A stretch of DNA of 64,000 bases from Sipunculus nudus. Its lineage: Eukaryota > Annelida > Sipuncula > Golfingiida > Sipunculidae. The position numbers were made by a program, and so were the translations under genes. The notes below the pieces were generated by a model that was not told where the DNA came from, did no database searches, and was given only the letters and a program-made list of their open reading frames with translations. The stretch spans positions 31,652,214 through 31,716,213 of the forward strand of contig CM049320.1 of NCBI GenBank assembly GCA_026874595.1, in the 5' to 3' direction. Below, piece by piece: positions 45,671 through 59,100 of the stretch (its first letter is position 1; each line of letters starts with the position of its first letter).

Positions 45671-46510
45671 TCAGAGGGCCCCGAGTTTCTGCTAGTGCTG
45701 GACTAGTTTACATATGGGTGAAAAATTTAGTTACATTTGAAAAATATGACAAACAGAAACAGGTTTTTATTAATATGCATGAGGAAAAAAAATCCTACCG
45801 GGTCAAATGATATTAAAAAAGATATGTCTGAAATAATGTGAGCAATAGAAAATAACCAAATATAGTCTGTAAGCCATATTTGATTTAGAGCAAGTCTGTA
45901 ATTCAATAGGTCTGGAGCCCTCACAGGCACCACTGATCCCTGTGAATTTGGGAAAGCTGCAGTAGGTTGTTGTTAAGTTATCACGCATGAATGAAAATCA
46001 ACTATCAGGCTATGGCGTCCATATTGGAATCTAGACAGGTCTGTAATTCAATAGGACTGGAGCTCTCATAGGAACCAACCATCCCTGTGAATTTGGGAAA
46101 GCTGCAGTATGTTGTTGTTGAGTAATCACAAGCGGAAGAAAATCAGGGATTGGGCTGTGTTGGCCATATTGGATATCGGACAGGTCTGTAATTCGAAAGG
46201 TTTTGAGCCATCATAAGTACCAATCATCCCTGTGAATTTGGGTAAGCTGCAGTATGTTGTTGCTGAAGTATTGCGCATGAAAGAAAATCAGCCATTGGGC
46301 TGTGGCAGCCATATTGGAATTCCGACATGTCTGTAATTCGAAAGGTCTGGAGCCCTAATAGGTACCAATCATCCCTGTGGATTTGGGAAAGCTGCAAGAT
46401 GTTGTTGTTGAGTTATCAAGTGTGAAAGAAAGTGTCACTGACAGAAGGACCGGAGGACGGACTGACAAGGTGATCACTATAGGGCACCGCTTGTCAAGCG
46501 GGGCCCTGAT
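45671..46510. mobile_element. Element with GGGCCCCG ends and four 145-bp repeats
   Basis: Inward-facing ends are TCAGAGGGCCCCG (45671) and, reversed, TCAGGGCCCCG (46500-46510). The right end also has the palindrome CGCTTGTCAAGCG. The core is four units beginning tctgtaattc at 45895, 46040, 46185 and 46330. A ggaccggaggacggactgac stretch lies before the right end. It is 50 bp upstream of the exon 1 acceptor of the copine-like gene. Confidence 0.6.
45895..46440. repeat. 145-bp tandem repeat, four copies
   Basis: Unit starts are 145 bp apart three times running. Conserved parts are catccctgtgaatttggg, aaagctgcagtatgttgttg and ggctgtggc(a/g)gccatattgg. Units are 10-20% different by eye. Confidence 0.9.
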
Positions 46511-48050
46511 AAGAGTTTATTGTTAATGTTATTATTTTAATATTATCTTTGACCTTTGGTATGATATCGAGACTGTAACAATTATTAATAAACATTGAAC
46601 CTGAGTAATAATACCATTTATACAAAGACAAACTGTATAAACCAAGACAAATTTCCCTACCAGCTATTTCCAATTTATTACCAATGATTCTCATAATCAA
46701 TATCAAGATTCACCCACAAGTAACAGTGCAAATTTGAGATTAAAAAAAAATATAACCTTAAGAACATACACTTAAGAAAAAATAATAAAATCATGAATGT
46801 TAAAGAAGATCAAAGAACAACATTTTTTATTATACTGAGTTTGATAAACTCTATGTCAGTATTTTTACAGTGACATACTTAAAAATCTACATACAATTAA
46901 AGGTCAATCAAATAATCACTGCATGGTAAATAAAATTAAATTAGTTATTATTTTTATTTTTGCTGAATTTGTTGTTGTTGCTATATATTTTAAACTTTGT
47001 TTAATGTTCACTTATTAATACTTATCTATTAATTAGAAGAATATTTTACATCAATCATCTTTATAAAAACTGCATCTTTTTAAGAATGATATGTGGAAAT
47101 TATATTGAGTTTTAAAACAAAACGAACCCAAGATTGTTCATCACACTTGTAACATTTGGAGATCTGCTGATATTTGCTTGGTTTGCTGAGATTAAAGTCC
47201 AAAAATCTAAAAATCTGATCAGTTACTGATGAGGTAGTGATGACAAATGTGAAATCCACACTAGACCTGCTATACTAAAACGGTGTTCCTAACTTGAACA
47301 GCTAAAGGCTAAACACCTGTATATACAAACACTACTTCAATGTATGTGTATATATACACAAGGACTGAATTGCTAATTTTTCTGAAGCAAGTTCAATCAT
47401 GTTATTTTATAGACCTACCACACACAAGACTTTGCCCTGGGGGTCGTTCAGTAGGGGTCTGATAAGGTGCTACTGAATTGTTGCCACTTCACCAGTTCAC
47501 TTACACAGGTCAAGTGCCTTGCCCCAGGCCAGTCGTCCCTATTTATCCCCGATTATCGCTCATACACGTCATCAACTTACTGTTCATATGACGTATGATT
47601 TTATTAATAGTATATATTATACACAGAGTGTTGTATATTTCAATATATTCAGAAGGTACTTTACCTTTGAATATCTCAGATGCAGTGAAAATTTCATGTA
47701 AAAGTCACGTCCGAGGACCAACCGGCTATCGGTTACCGTAAAGTATAAACAAATATTATTATCGTACCGCAAAGTAGGTACAAAGAGACGCTCTGCCATA
47801 GACATACAGAGTTCTATATTGTCTATGCGCTCTGCGCTGTCGTGTTCTGTTCCCGCCACTGATGTACAGAACACGTTATTTTATATTAGTGGTTCCAGCC
47901 TTTCTCCCTTGTGAATATATCTCAGCACTAGTGCTGCTTTGGTATTTTAGGTTAATGTTCGTCAGTATGACAAAATAAAGGATCATGCGTGTATCTTTAG
48001 AATCTTTCAGAGAATGGACTTGCGTTAAAGATTTTTTAAAAATTAAATTA
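46511..48050. other. Upstream region of the copine-like gene, no clear feature
   Basis: It is mostly AT-rich. The stretch 47690-47880 has more CpG (cgtccgaggaccaaccggct; atgcgctctgcgctgtcgtg) and could hold the promoter and first untranslated exon of the minus-strand gene. This is inference only. Confidence 0.35.
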
Positions 48051-48059
48051 AAACAAGGT

Positions 48060-49065
48060 TCTGTCCAGGGGCGGATCCAGGATTTGGGAAAACCCAGGAG
48101 GACTAATGAGCCCCTCAAAAAAAAGGTCCCAGGTCTGGAAAAGGGGGGGTCCAGGCCGCAAAATTTTGTCTGAAGCCGTCAAAAAAAACGTTTCTGATGA
48201 AAAAAAAGGGGGGGGGGTGCATTATTTTTTAAAGTTTGGTAAGTTTGTGTATTAAGTTCCTGTAAAAGTGGTCACTTGCCCTTGATTTTGATTTGAAACC
48301 AACTAATCATTCATTAATAGTTTCTGTTTAACTAGATATATGATGAGCCGGGTGTTAAGAATAAAACTAAATGTCTTAATTTGACACAGCTTGTGAAGTT
48401 TTACTTCTGTTTGGGTCTGATCGATTTTCACCTTTGTGAAGTATTTTAAACTACACCGCGTTTCCAACTTGAGGGAAAGCCCGACAGAAATATAAGATTT
48501 AATAGTTTGCATATAGGCTTGGTATTATAGTAAAGCTTTATTTGATATGGAAATTTCAACTTCTAAGTTTGTGATTGATAAATCTAGTTCACTTAAGTTT
48601 GGGGTATAGCAAAATGGACATAGCAGCTGAAATCATTCTAACTAATCCTTCATTAATAGTTTTCTGTTTTTCTAGATATCTGATGAGCCGGGTGTTAAGA
48701 ATAAAGCTAAATGTCTTAATTGGACACAGCTTGTGAAGTTTTACCCCTGTTTGGGTCTGATCGATTTCCACCTTTGTGAAGTATTTAACTGTGATATTGA
48801 ACTGATTTTTAGTGTGTACCCCTATAGAAAGACCACTTACAGATCCAGTTTGCATTTCTTTCTGCTAGACCAACATTTCACCAGGAGTTATATTTCATGG
48901 AATTTCGTTTCATCATTATCTTCGGTCTTGATTAACTGTTCTTTGTTATATCATAAAGAGACAATGAAAAATTCTGGTTCCTTCAGCATTGCTACTTTTA
49001 TAATCCACCACTTAAAAAAAAAATATTTCTAATGCGCGCGTGTCGTTCCGACACATTTAGTCTAG
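48060..49065 (+). repeat. Repeat composite: CGGATCCAGG end, 340-bp duplication, CTAG end
   Basis: CAGGGGCGGATCCAGG at 48066 is a common invertebrate MITE-type end. A segment starting tagatatatgatgagccggg (48336) is repeated at 48676 with few changes. GTGTCGTTCCGACAC (49040-49054, perfect hairpin) is followed by 7 nt and CTAG (49062-49065), a Helitron-like end. Whether these form one element is unclear. Confidence 0.45.
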
Positions 49066-52000
49066 AACAACATTGGCCACCGGTCAGTTTTGGCATGACT
49101 TATATTTTTCTAAAGTGTTTTTACGGTGGAGTTGTAATTCTTAAGGTTAGTAATGTTCGCGAATTCATTGACAATGTCCCAATATTTCCTTGGGTTAGAG
49201 GAGTAGAGATGTTCAAAGATTATACATTTTTGTTCTTAGCATCTTGTTCGTCTGTTTTGGCACAATTTTAAAAGAGTTTTCGGATCCTATAGTAACTTTG
49301 TCTGAAATTATGATTAATTGGGTGTTTTGACACTTGCTTACAATAGATCTTTGAGATTTTTATGAAATGTTGTCGTGCAAGAGGTCAAATTTTTATGGAG
49401 ATGCCTTTTCTAACCCCTGGGCCGCGCTTTCACCTTTAAGACTTATTTCAGCTGCTTGTTCGATATAAGGGATTTAAAATCTTTTACAGCATCATTGACT
49501 ATTTTTTCGTTCGTGTCGTTTTTTTTTCTCGAGAAAAAAGTAAATAAGTCTAAAAAAACTGCTCCTCCTTACAGGTGCTTGTATCATGTAATAAATCTAA
49601 ACCTCCTTTGTACTTTATATGTCATATAATGCATACTATTTCATATTCTGTTATATTTCATATTTATGTCACTCATCATTGCCTTGTGTATTACGTTGAA
49701 TGTCATAGTTCTATATATTTCATGTTTAATATCACATCTTGCTGTATATTACGTTGCATGTTATAGTTATGTATTTACATGTTTAATTTCACATCTTGCT
49801 GCATAATCTTATCTTAAGCAACTTTTATTAATTGTGATTGCATTTTACATGTTTTGTTTTTACATTGCATAAACTGTATAGCCAACAGGGCCCTTGTCTG
49901 AACAGGCTACCCTGTATAAATATGTTTAAATAAATAAATAAAAATAATAAATAAACCGATATCTTCTTTATTAGTTGACAGAGTTGAAAGGCTGAACCAC
50001 TTAGTTCCTGCCATACAAACTGTTTCATATTTTCTTGAATATTTGACTCACTCTCAAACAGTACTGTTTAAAGCAGTCTTTCGGTATCACAATCCAGTGT
50101 AAACTTTTACATAAAATAATCCGAGAACAGCGATAACTTATTCATGTAAAAGATAAAATATAATAAAAAATATCATTATCTGCAATCACATAATCGAAGC
50201 AACTGGGTGTATTACCAATACTGCTGTAACAGGTAAAATTACCAATTGAGTCACCGAACTTATCTATACGCCCGTTTGCTGATTATACCCATTTGCTGTT
50301 TGGAGGTTCACCATCAACATTATTGCGTCTGATTTGCTGGTCAGTACAGTATAGTCGCCATAGACTGGTAAGAATTTTAAGGAGTCGTTTCGTAAAAATT
50401 ACCATTTATGTTGGTATAAGCATTCATACCTCCCATTTGCCTCCTAAGCTTGTAAATTTAATGATTTCAGTAGGAATTGAGGAAAAATGTGAATTTAGCT
50501 AGAAAACGATGAGCCTTCTTTAGGGATAGGCCCACAGATATTTGGTATGTAAATATCGTGATTCCAGCCAAATTTTATGCCATCCAATTTGACCTATAGA
50601 TATAGTATCAGGACTAGTTATGAATATAAAGCAGTCCGTGGGCTGGATGCACCCACTTTGCCCCTAGACTGGCCCAGTCCATTAAATAGTTATGACTTAA
50701 TTGTTGCTTCTGACAGAGAAATTAAACGTTCCCGCATTGTTCGCACTTAGTATCGGTACCGCCATCTTGCGGCGAAATATAACTAATTATAGCCACTATC
50801 TGACCATCTGATTTCATGATAAGAGCTGGCAATGAGTTAAGTCTATCGATACATGGAATCACGTTTTATTTAGAGCATTTTATTAGTAAACGCAAATACT
50901 AAAGTCCAGGCAGGGCAACTTTGCTCCCCCCCCTTTAGCAAAACCTTTTTTTTTTTTCGTATTGTACCTATAGAAATATATGGATTTCAAGGGTGGTAAC
51001 ATTGAATAAAATGGTATACAGTAGTGGTGCCGGCCTGTGTTTTTTTTTTTTTTTTGCACCATAACAACTAGAGATTTCGTAACCCATTCTAGGGGTTTGG
51101 AAAATTAAAAATGACCATTACTCCATAACACTTTATAATGTTTATCAGTTCATCTTAAAAGGCTAACTTAATAAATTAAAAATGATGCCATAATGGTTGT
51201 AAAAGCATGCACGTCCTTTAATTATATTCAATCATCACATAATAATTTTTTTATAGATCATACTTCTCAGGGACATTTTGTATTGCAAGAGTATAGGGTT
51301 CACATTTTTCTGCATAAAAAAAAATAATTATATAAATAAGGATATTTATTCCATTGACATTGCAGAGATAAAAAAAGGTAATAGGAATCACAAATATAAC
51401 TAATATATAATACTCTGTAGATAACAGAATATTGCTTTATTTTAACATCATCTTTAAAAAGAAAAGATCAGAAAATGAGCACATTAACCTTAATATACAC
51501 AAATTTTCCAGTAAAATAACATCTCTATAAATTATTTAATGTTTAAATTTACCGCGATTTCTGCGGCCATACTAACAGTCATTTGGATATTTAAGTACAT
51601 CACTTGGCTTAGATGTTACACATAACTTGAAACTGGCTGTTTAAACAATCTTATGCTGAGGAAGAACCATTGATACAGGAATTTTAACAGGAAAGGTAAC
51701 GGTCATATTGGAAGCAATCGTGGTTCTTAACTAATTGCGACTATTTAATTTTCACAAAGGTGAATATCCAATTTTTTTAAGGACATTTATGGGAACCCTA
51801 AAATTGGTTTCGCTCAGTTCCCGGGAAGAGGCAAATCGGTTCATTAGCTCTCTAACTACCAAAATTCTCTTCTGTTATATACTTTGTTGCTGATTCATGC
51901 ACTATAGCCCTTCATTTGACCAGCTAACTCAAATTAATCTAAGGATCAGTTATATGTTTTCAAGAGAACAGCCTTTTTGATGGCAAATATACCACAGACC

Positions 52001-52618
52001 GACCTTGTTGATGCTAAGACACACAATTTAATGATCCAGTATGACTAGAACGGAATTAAAAAATTCGTCTTTTTTTCGTCATTGTGGTGGCCACATCTAA
52101 ACATCAGTAGCATGTGATGACATATGAATATATAAATATTATCCATTTCGACATTATACATGTAGTGGCCATATTGACAGCCATTTTGGACTCTTGATTA
52201 TGACTTTTTACTTAAAAACTGTAAAACATCAGTCTCCTGGTGCCAACATCTGCTAAAAAAATGTTGCGGCCACAATTTTGTTCTGTTAAAATAAAAAAAA
52301 AGTGTTAAAAGGCATTTTGAGTAATAAAAAGGCTTCGTTTTTTTTTTAAAGTCAATTAGTTACCCATCTTTTTGTAAAAAATCCCTTTCGGTTTTTACTT
52401 GTAAGTAATAGAGGAATCCATCCGTGGATCGGCTAAACAATAATAATTCCGGTACCTGAACAGCAGTACTTTTACAGTGAATGATCTAGAGTGACCTTAT
52501 TCATAATGAATAATGGTCCAGTATAGTATAGCCTCTATAAAACTAGTTTTTATGTGACGACTAAAATATAGTGTAAATATAATCATATTATGCCTTTACC
52601 GTAACTTATAATTATAGG

Positions 52619-52620
<2 letters not shown>
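49066..52620. other. Intergenic DNA, nothing recognised
   Basis: It is AT-rich with homopolymer runs (T13-16 near 50948 and 51040). No gene or window-wide repeat was recognised. Confidence 0.5.

Positions 52621-52621
<1 letters not shown>

Positions 52622-52692
<71 letters not shown>
52622..52692. repeat. AT dinucleotide microsatellite
   Basis: An uninterrupted AT run of 71 bp, about 430 bp upstream of the POLR2D start. Confidence 0.98.
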
Positions 52693-52695
<3 letters not shown>

Positions 52696-53121
52696 GCAGG
52701 CTGGCAGCCAATTTCTAATTTTGTAAGTACAAACATTTTAACCAAAAATATAAAACATCAGTCATAAGGGGCCTCCTGATACCCACACTTGATTGCTAAA
52801 GTATTGCTGTTAGTATTATAGTTTTGATAGTATATATGATTAAAATAATAATCAAGACATTTATTTTCACTTATGTATCAGGAGAGGAATTTATATAAGG
52901 CTATGCCCTGTCTTCCAATTATAATTAATATATTCAAAAATTATGTTTATGCCACATCAACACTGCATGGATTTTTAATAGAATTGATACTACTGGCCCA
53001 ACATTCAGTTAGGTCTATTTAGGCATTAAAAAAAAAAAAAACTGATTGCGCCAGGGTTTCAGACTCATGAGGAGCGCCACCGTGTGTCGGTTTTAAACAT
53101 TATATCACATAAACAGGCAAC

Positions 53122-53188
53122 ATGGCGGCGGCAGTACTCCCAAATGAACAACAAGACGAAGATGCGTCAGAACTCACGTTTCCCAAAG
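53122..53188 (+). CDS. POLR2D: POLR2D exon 1
   Basis: The start context is ggcaacATGGCGG and the donor is cccaaag|gtaaag. It encodes [20 protein letters not shown] then PK. Upstream DNA to about 53040 holds the likely short 5' UTR and start site (tgcgccagggtttcagactc); no TATA box was identified. Confidence 0.93.
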
Positions 53189-56100
53189 GTAAAGTGTACG
53201 TTTAATGATCAGTCAAGTACAACATATACAAATCAGATAAACATATGTATATTTCATTGCTTCTGTTCAACCAGGACTGCCTTATTGTACGGAGAGGAAA
53301 TTGTTGAGCGATAATGTGTGAGGTTAAGACTGTTTAAGTGTAAGACTGGCTGTCAGTTTATGGTTCGTCAGCGAAATAGTTACTATTTGTATGACCTGGT
53401 TCATACAAGATTAGGTACTTGGGTACTTTTTTCAGAATTTGACCCATACCTACGTTATTGATTTAATTGTTTCTAGAATAGGACTAAGACTCGTAAGAGA
53501 ATTTTTTGGGAGTTTCATTTGAACAACCAGGCTTTAGATATAGCTTTAAACGAGTTTTTACCAGCAAATTTGAAGAGACTGAGTAGAGATCAGAAATATT
53601 TTGTTGTCTTATTCGCATGTTAAGTCTTGCCTACAGCTTTATTTTATGGCTCATATAATTATAGTCATCATTCTGTGTTCTTCTATTATTTCCCAACCTT
53701 TTAGAAGTTCCATTGTGTCGCAATCTACCAAGAGATTCAGGAATGATTTCATATGGGAATTAAAAATTGACAGCTTCCCCCCAGAAATGCCTCCTTTGGT
53801 ACCACTAAAAGTAAATAAATTGACGATCTATGCATAACATTTAACAAATTGATAACATCCTTGACAGAAGTTGCCATTTATTTTTCAAGCTTGTACTTTT
53901 CTGTTTAAGTATTAAATTAATTATTTTTTAATTATTTTAAAAAATTTTGTTGTTAATTTTTTTCCATGATAAAACCAAAAACCCTAAAAAATGTGCAAAA
54001 TAAATCTTTAAAAAAAAATTTTGCCCTACTTTCCCTAATTTTTTTGGCCATGTAGGTCAAGCAAACGTATCCAAAATCTTGCACCTAATTGCCTATAAAT
54101 TTGATATAGATTTTACATAAAATGAGCCCTGGAGGAAGACAATTTTATCTATGTTTTTTTTCCCCCATAAATAAAAACATAAGGTTGTGTGATTTGTTCA
54201 GAAACTATTGGCACATCTATGAGCACTGTCAGCTATTGGCACATCTATGAGCACTGTCAACTTGGCAGTGATTTCACACACTTGGAAATTCCTTGTGACT
54301 AAAAATTCCAGATCTCCGTAAATGCACAGTTTTTCTGCCACTGTCAGTCCCAAATTTATAGCAGAGAATACAAACAACATGCATTTATAGATCTGAGTTA
54401 TTGATAAAATTTAGTCCATGATGTCACATGTGTACCGGCCAATCAAATAAGGACAAAGTCCGGGATCTGGACAAAATCCTCTGTTCACACAACAAACACA
54501 CATGTATATGATTACTTAACTTGTAATTAGAAACAAAGAACTTTTTTTGGCCTGATGTATTTGCTTTGATTAGCTCAGCTGACTATAAGTCATCCACGTC
54601 ATCGTCCGGATGTCCGTCCGTAAGACTGGCACGTTTCGACACCGTTGGACCTACAAATCTTAAATTCGGCATACAGTTAGATGTCTCCGAAATCTCCTAC
54701 CATGCCGAAAATTGGGTCAATAGGACTTCGTTCCTTCGAGATATTAAGGAAAAACCTCAATTTTTTATTAGAAATCTATTTTCACACTTCAAGACTGCCT
54801 AATATCAAAACCACTCATCTGGTTTTCTTCATATTTACCATAAATATTCCTCTATATAGTTCCTTTGTACATGCCAGATATTAAGTCAGTATTATATAAT
54901 TTAAAAAAGTTATGGGCCCAAACATAATGGACTTTGTAAAAATATCAGGAAGATATTTGGTCACTTAAGACCAAAAGTGTTAAAGGTAGGGACTTTTTTC
55001 CAGTTATACAACTTTAATTAATCAAAATTTAATTGTGTACCAAAAATTAGATCAAAATCTGTTAAATTTTTTTAAATATTGGCAAAAATATAAAATTGGT
55101 ACTTTAGATTTTGCCCAACTTTGGCCACGGCACGTTTTTTTCCTGTAAGTACTGTGGATTTAATTTTCACAGCATGTATACATAAGGATTTAATCCGTTA
55201 AAATCTGAAATTTGAAAATAAAAGCTGCAAACTTAGGCTAGTTATTGAATTTTTTTAGGCTCTTGTTGTATTCCCTTACATTGTCAAGCAGTCCACTTTG
55301 ATGACTGTAGGTCATTCAGTGCAGATCTCTATGCTCCCCAGGCTGTTGGCATAATTTTAGATGTCCCCAAAATCTCCTACCATACCGAAAATTGGGTCAT
55401 TAGGACTTCGTTCCTTCGAGATATTAAGGGAAAAAAAACTCTTGTTTTCCATAAAAAAAAGCCATTGTTACACTTCAAGGCTGCCTAATATCAAAACCAC
55501 TGATCTGTTTTTGATGGTATTTAGTATTCACATTCTTTCATACATTTTCTATGAACATACCAAAAATTAGGTCATTATTGGGTATTATTTTGAAGTTATG
55601 GGCCAAAAGATAATGCCGTTTTTTTAAAAATCGGGAAATATATTTACTCACCTAACATGAGAATCGCTGAACTTAGAGACTTTTTTTCAGGAATATAACT
55701 TTATTTAATCAAGATTCAATTGTTTACCCAAAATTAGATCTGAATTTTGCAAATTTTTCAAGTAATTAGCATAATTAAAAAATGAATACCTTAAATTTTG
55801 TCCAACTTTGGCACTGTTGATTTAATTTTCACAGCATATATACATAAGGATTTAATCTTTTAAAAATCTGAAATTTCAAAGAAATTGATTGGAAAGAATA
55901 GCTTTTATTCATGTTTTCATACACCATGTCAAGTGTTGTTTACATCTAGCCCACCCAGTAGTACAGCCTTCACTTGCATTATGTAACCCACCCCAGGCAG
56001 CTTGCCTTGAGTCAGCTTGGCCACTGCCAGCAGGCTTCCCCTCTGCCCTTTACTCCCCCCCCCCAGATGGTGCATAAACTAGATGAATGTTATTATTTTC

Positions 56101-59100
56101 TGTATTTGATTCATTCTTATTCTAGGCTATGATTTTGTATTGTACCACCAGGGTTACAATGATTAAAGTGTACATTTAATTGTGTCCACAAAGTGGTGTA
56201 TTGCTATGAAAGTGTGGATGTTCATCAGATAAGTAATTCCTTACTTCAGAAGAGTAAAAACTTCACCAGGTGTGAAATTGACTATTAATTCCAGTAATAA
56301 ATTAAAACATGGATAGTAATTAGCACAATGATATTGTTTGTCCCTCATTCAACCAACAGTGTGTATACTTTATTTGAAGAGATGTTTTATTTTATCAAAT
56401 TTACTGAATCTTTTATTTTATTTTGGTGAATAAAATTAAGCATGTACTGAAAACTCCAATGTGCAAAACTTTTTAATAGTGATTCAAGGAATATTCTTGT
56501 AGATGCCATGTTGTTGCAGTATTTTCTTTTAAATTCAGTTTAAACATTTATGATTTAAAAATAATAAAATATATGTGTTTGCATAATATGACCCAATATG
56601 AGCTACACTCTGGATATATGATGATTGCAACTTTTGCAACAATTCTAATATTTTAACTTATAGTTTCAGTTTTTTACTCTGTATATATAATGATTGCAAC
56701 TTTTGCAACAATTCTAATATTTTAACTTATATTTTCAGGTTTTTAGCTCAGCTGACTTTCAGTCATGCTGGGCTATAGCGATGGGTCTTTGGCGTCCTTC
56801 CGTCTGTCCGGCCGGCCGTCCGTCCGTTAGCAGGGCACAAATCGTAACCATAGGGGCTAGGGCCATGAACCCTATGCAGTCTTAGAGGTTCTAAAAAGAT
56901 CTTCTGCAAACCTGAAATTAGGTCACTGCGACCTATATTCTCAAAGTTATGGGGTGTGTTTGCACCCCCCAGAAATAATTCTTTTAGCCAAAATTTTCAT
57001 CCCAAACCTTCCATCTTTCACATACAGCTCACCTACCAACAGGGGAAGAACCATAATTATATTGAGGTCACAAGGGCAAAGGTCAAGGTCACAGAACCAA
57101 CTTCTTAGAAAAGCCTCAGGATGCATTTTAAGCCAAACCTTTCATCCCAATTCTTTGATCTTTCACATATAGCTCACCTACTTAGTGGGAGAAGAATCCT
57201 ATAGATGTTGAGGTCAAAGGTCAGGGTCACAGGATCCACTTCTTTGAAAAGGTTGTGGACACATTTCAAGCTAGACCTTTCATTCCAAACCTTTCAGCAC
57301 TGATATCGCTTCTCTGCCAACAGGGGAAAAGACCTGTTGATTTTAAGGTCAAAGGTCAAGTTCACAGCACCCTCAATTTGTGTGGAGTCATTTTCAGCAA
57401 ACTTTTCAATCTATACTTTCCATCTGTCATATATGGCTTACCTACCAATAGGAGAAGAAGCCTATTGATGTTGAGTTCAAAAGGTCAAAGGTCAAGGTCA
57501 CAATATTGTTCTAAATGCTTGTGAACATATTTCAAGTGAAACTGTTCAACCCAAACCTTCAGTCTTTCACATATGCCACATCTATGCATCACTGAATTTG
57601 ATTCAAACTTCATATTTATGGGTCTTTTTGCATGAAGAAATAACTAATTGATTTTGAGGTCAGCTGGTCAGGAGGTTAAAGATTGCAGGTCTAAGTTATT
57701 CACTCATTGGTTGCCAAGTAATTACACCCGGCCAGATGTAAATGGTTAGTATTTCCCCATCATTTAGAAAGAATCCAGTTGATATGTTGGCAAAAGGCCA
57801 AGGTCATAGGTCAGGGATGTTCACAATAACTTATTTTGTAGACCATCTCTATTTTTCTTGTTTTCTTGTATAGATAACCATATGGCACTCACAACTGGTA
57901 CATCTCACTATGTGCCCATAATTGTCAGTGACACTTGTTATATATGACTCCCTTTTGTATCAGCTCATGGAGTGATAAGGATATATCATTAGTGCATAAC
58001 AAAAACACTGTTGCCGGAATGCTTTGGCCAGGCATTAAGACTATGAGAGTTAAGTGTTAAGTTTAGCTACTGATTTATAAAATGATGGGAACATTTTGCA
58101 GTTTATATCATGGAATCATAGCAATAAACTTAGTTTTCTAGATATCTGAATATTATTATACAAATCATCAGATATACCAGCAAGTGTTTGTTCTGATAAT
58201 ATGTGGGTCTGTACCTGGATTTAGGATGGCTTTATTTGATTACAAGACTCTTAGTGATGCTTTCTGTTTTTCTTTTCTTTTAGGTTTTGCAGTTTACCTA
58301 CCCTGCTGACCCCATTGAATAGCAAGCTGATAATTAAAACAAATTGGACTTGCACTTTTTACATTTGCATGTTCATAAATCTGATATGAGAGCTCTCCAA
58401 CCTGATCATGCCTTTTGAATTGTTTTGGACATTCATAACTGTTACATTCTTTGAAGCAATTGCTACAAGTTTAGTGTCTTATTGGAGGATGTGTGACTTG
58501 TCAGAAAACCATTATGTCTGCCAGGTAGCCATTTTAGAAATCCTTTTGCCAGGACAGTTTCTGTGATTTTTTTATGATGTTTGGTCCCTTTTAGAGGATG
58601 TTTGTTGTTCAATTTCCGACCTGTCAGAAATCCAATATGGCCACCAGGACGCCATCTTTAAATTCCTTTAGAACATATTATCTCAAGAACTATTAAAGTG
58701 AATGCAGTGGGATGTATATTAATGTAATCTTGCATTGGGTCAAAGATTTCTTAATAAATATGACCATCATTTATGAAAGCTCAGTACAGTTGGCTTGTAT
58801 TGAATAAAAATTAATATAGAAGCACCTGTTTCACAATAATTCTTGCATGGATTTCCTTGATCTTTTGCTATATTTTGATCTTATATGTGGCCTGTGTGGT
58901 ATTCCTTTTGAGACTGACAGGTATTGAGCAAGCTGTGGGATTAGTTCCTGATAGCTCAACAACCATACATTTTGCCTCAGACCATCATTCACTATGTTTT
59001 AACCAGACATATATGATAAGAATTTATGGCAATGTAGAAAGTTTAAACAAAATTGGCATATAGGTTCTGCAACAATTTTACTAGAAGTTGTGAATTGCAG

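Noticed and set aside
47617-47874. 85-codon minus-strand ORF upstream of the copine-like gene
   Set aside because: It has no similarity to the gene's N-terminus and no donor that would join exon 1 in frame. More likely promoter or 5' UTR DNA.
56954-57524. ORFs with SQGQRSRS-type readings (also 15057, 61034, 61344)
   Set aside because: They are translations of ggtcaaaggtcaaggtc modules. The reading recurs with every module and is broken by stops in other copies.
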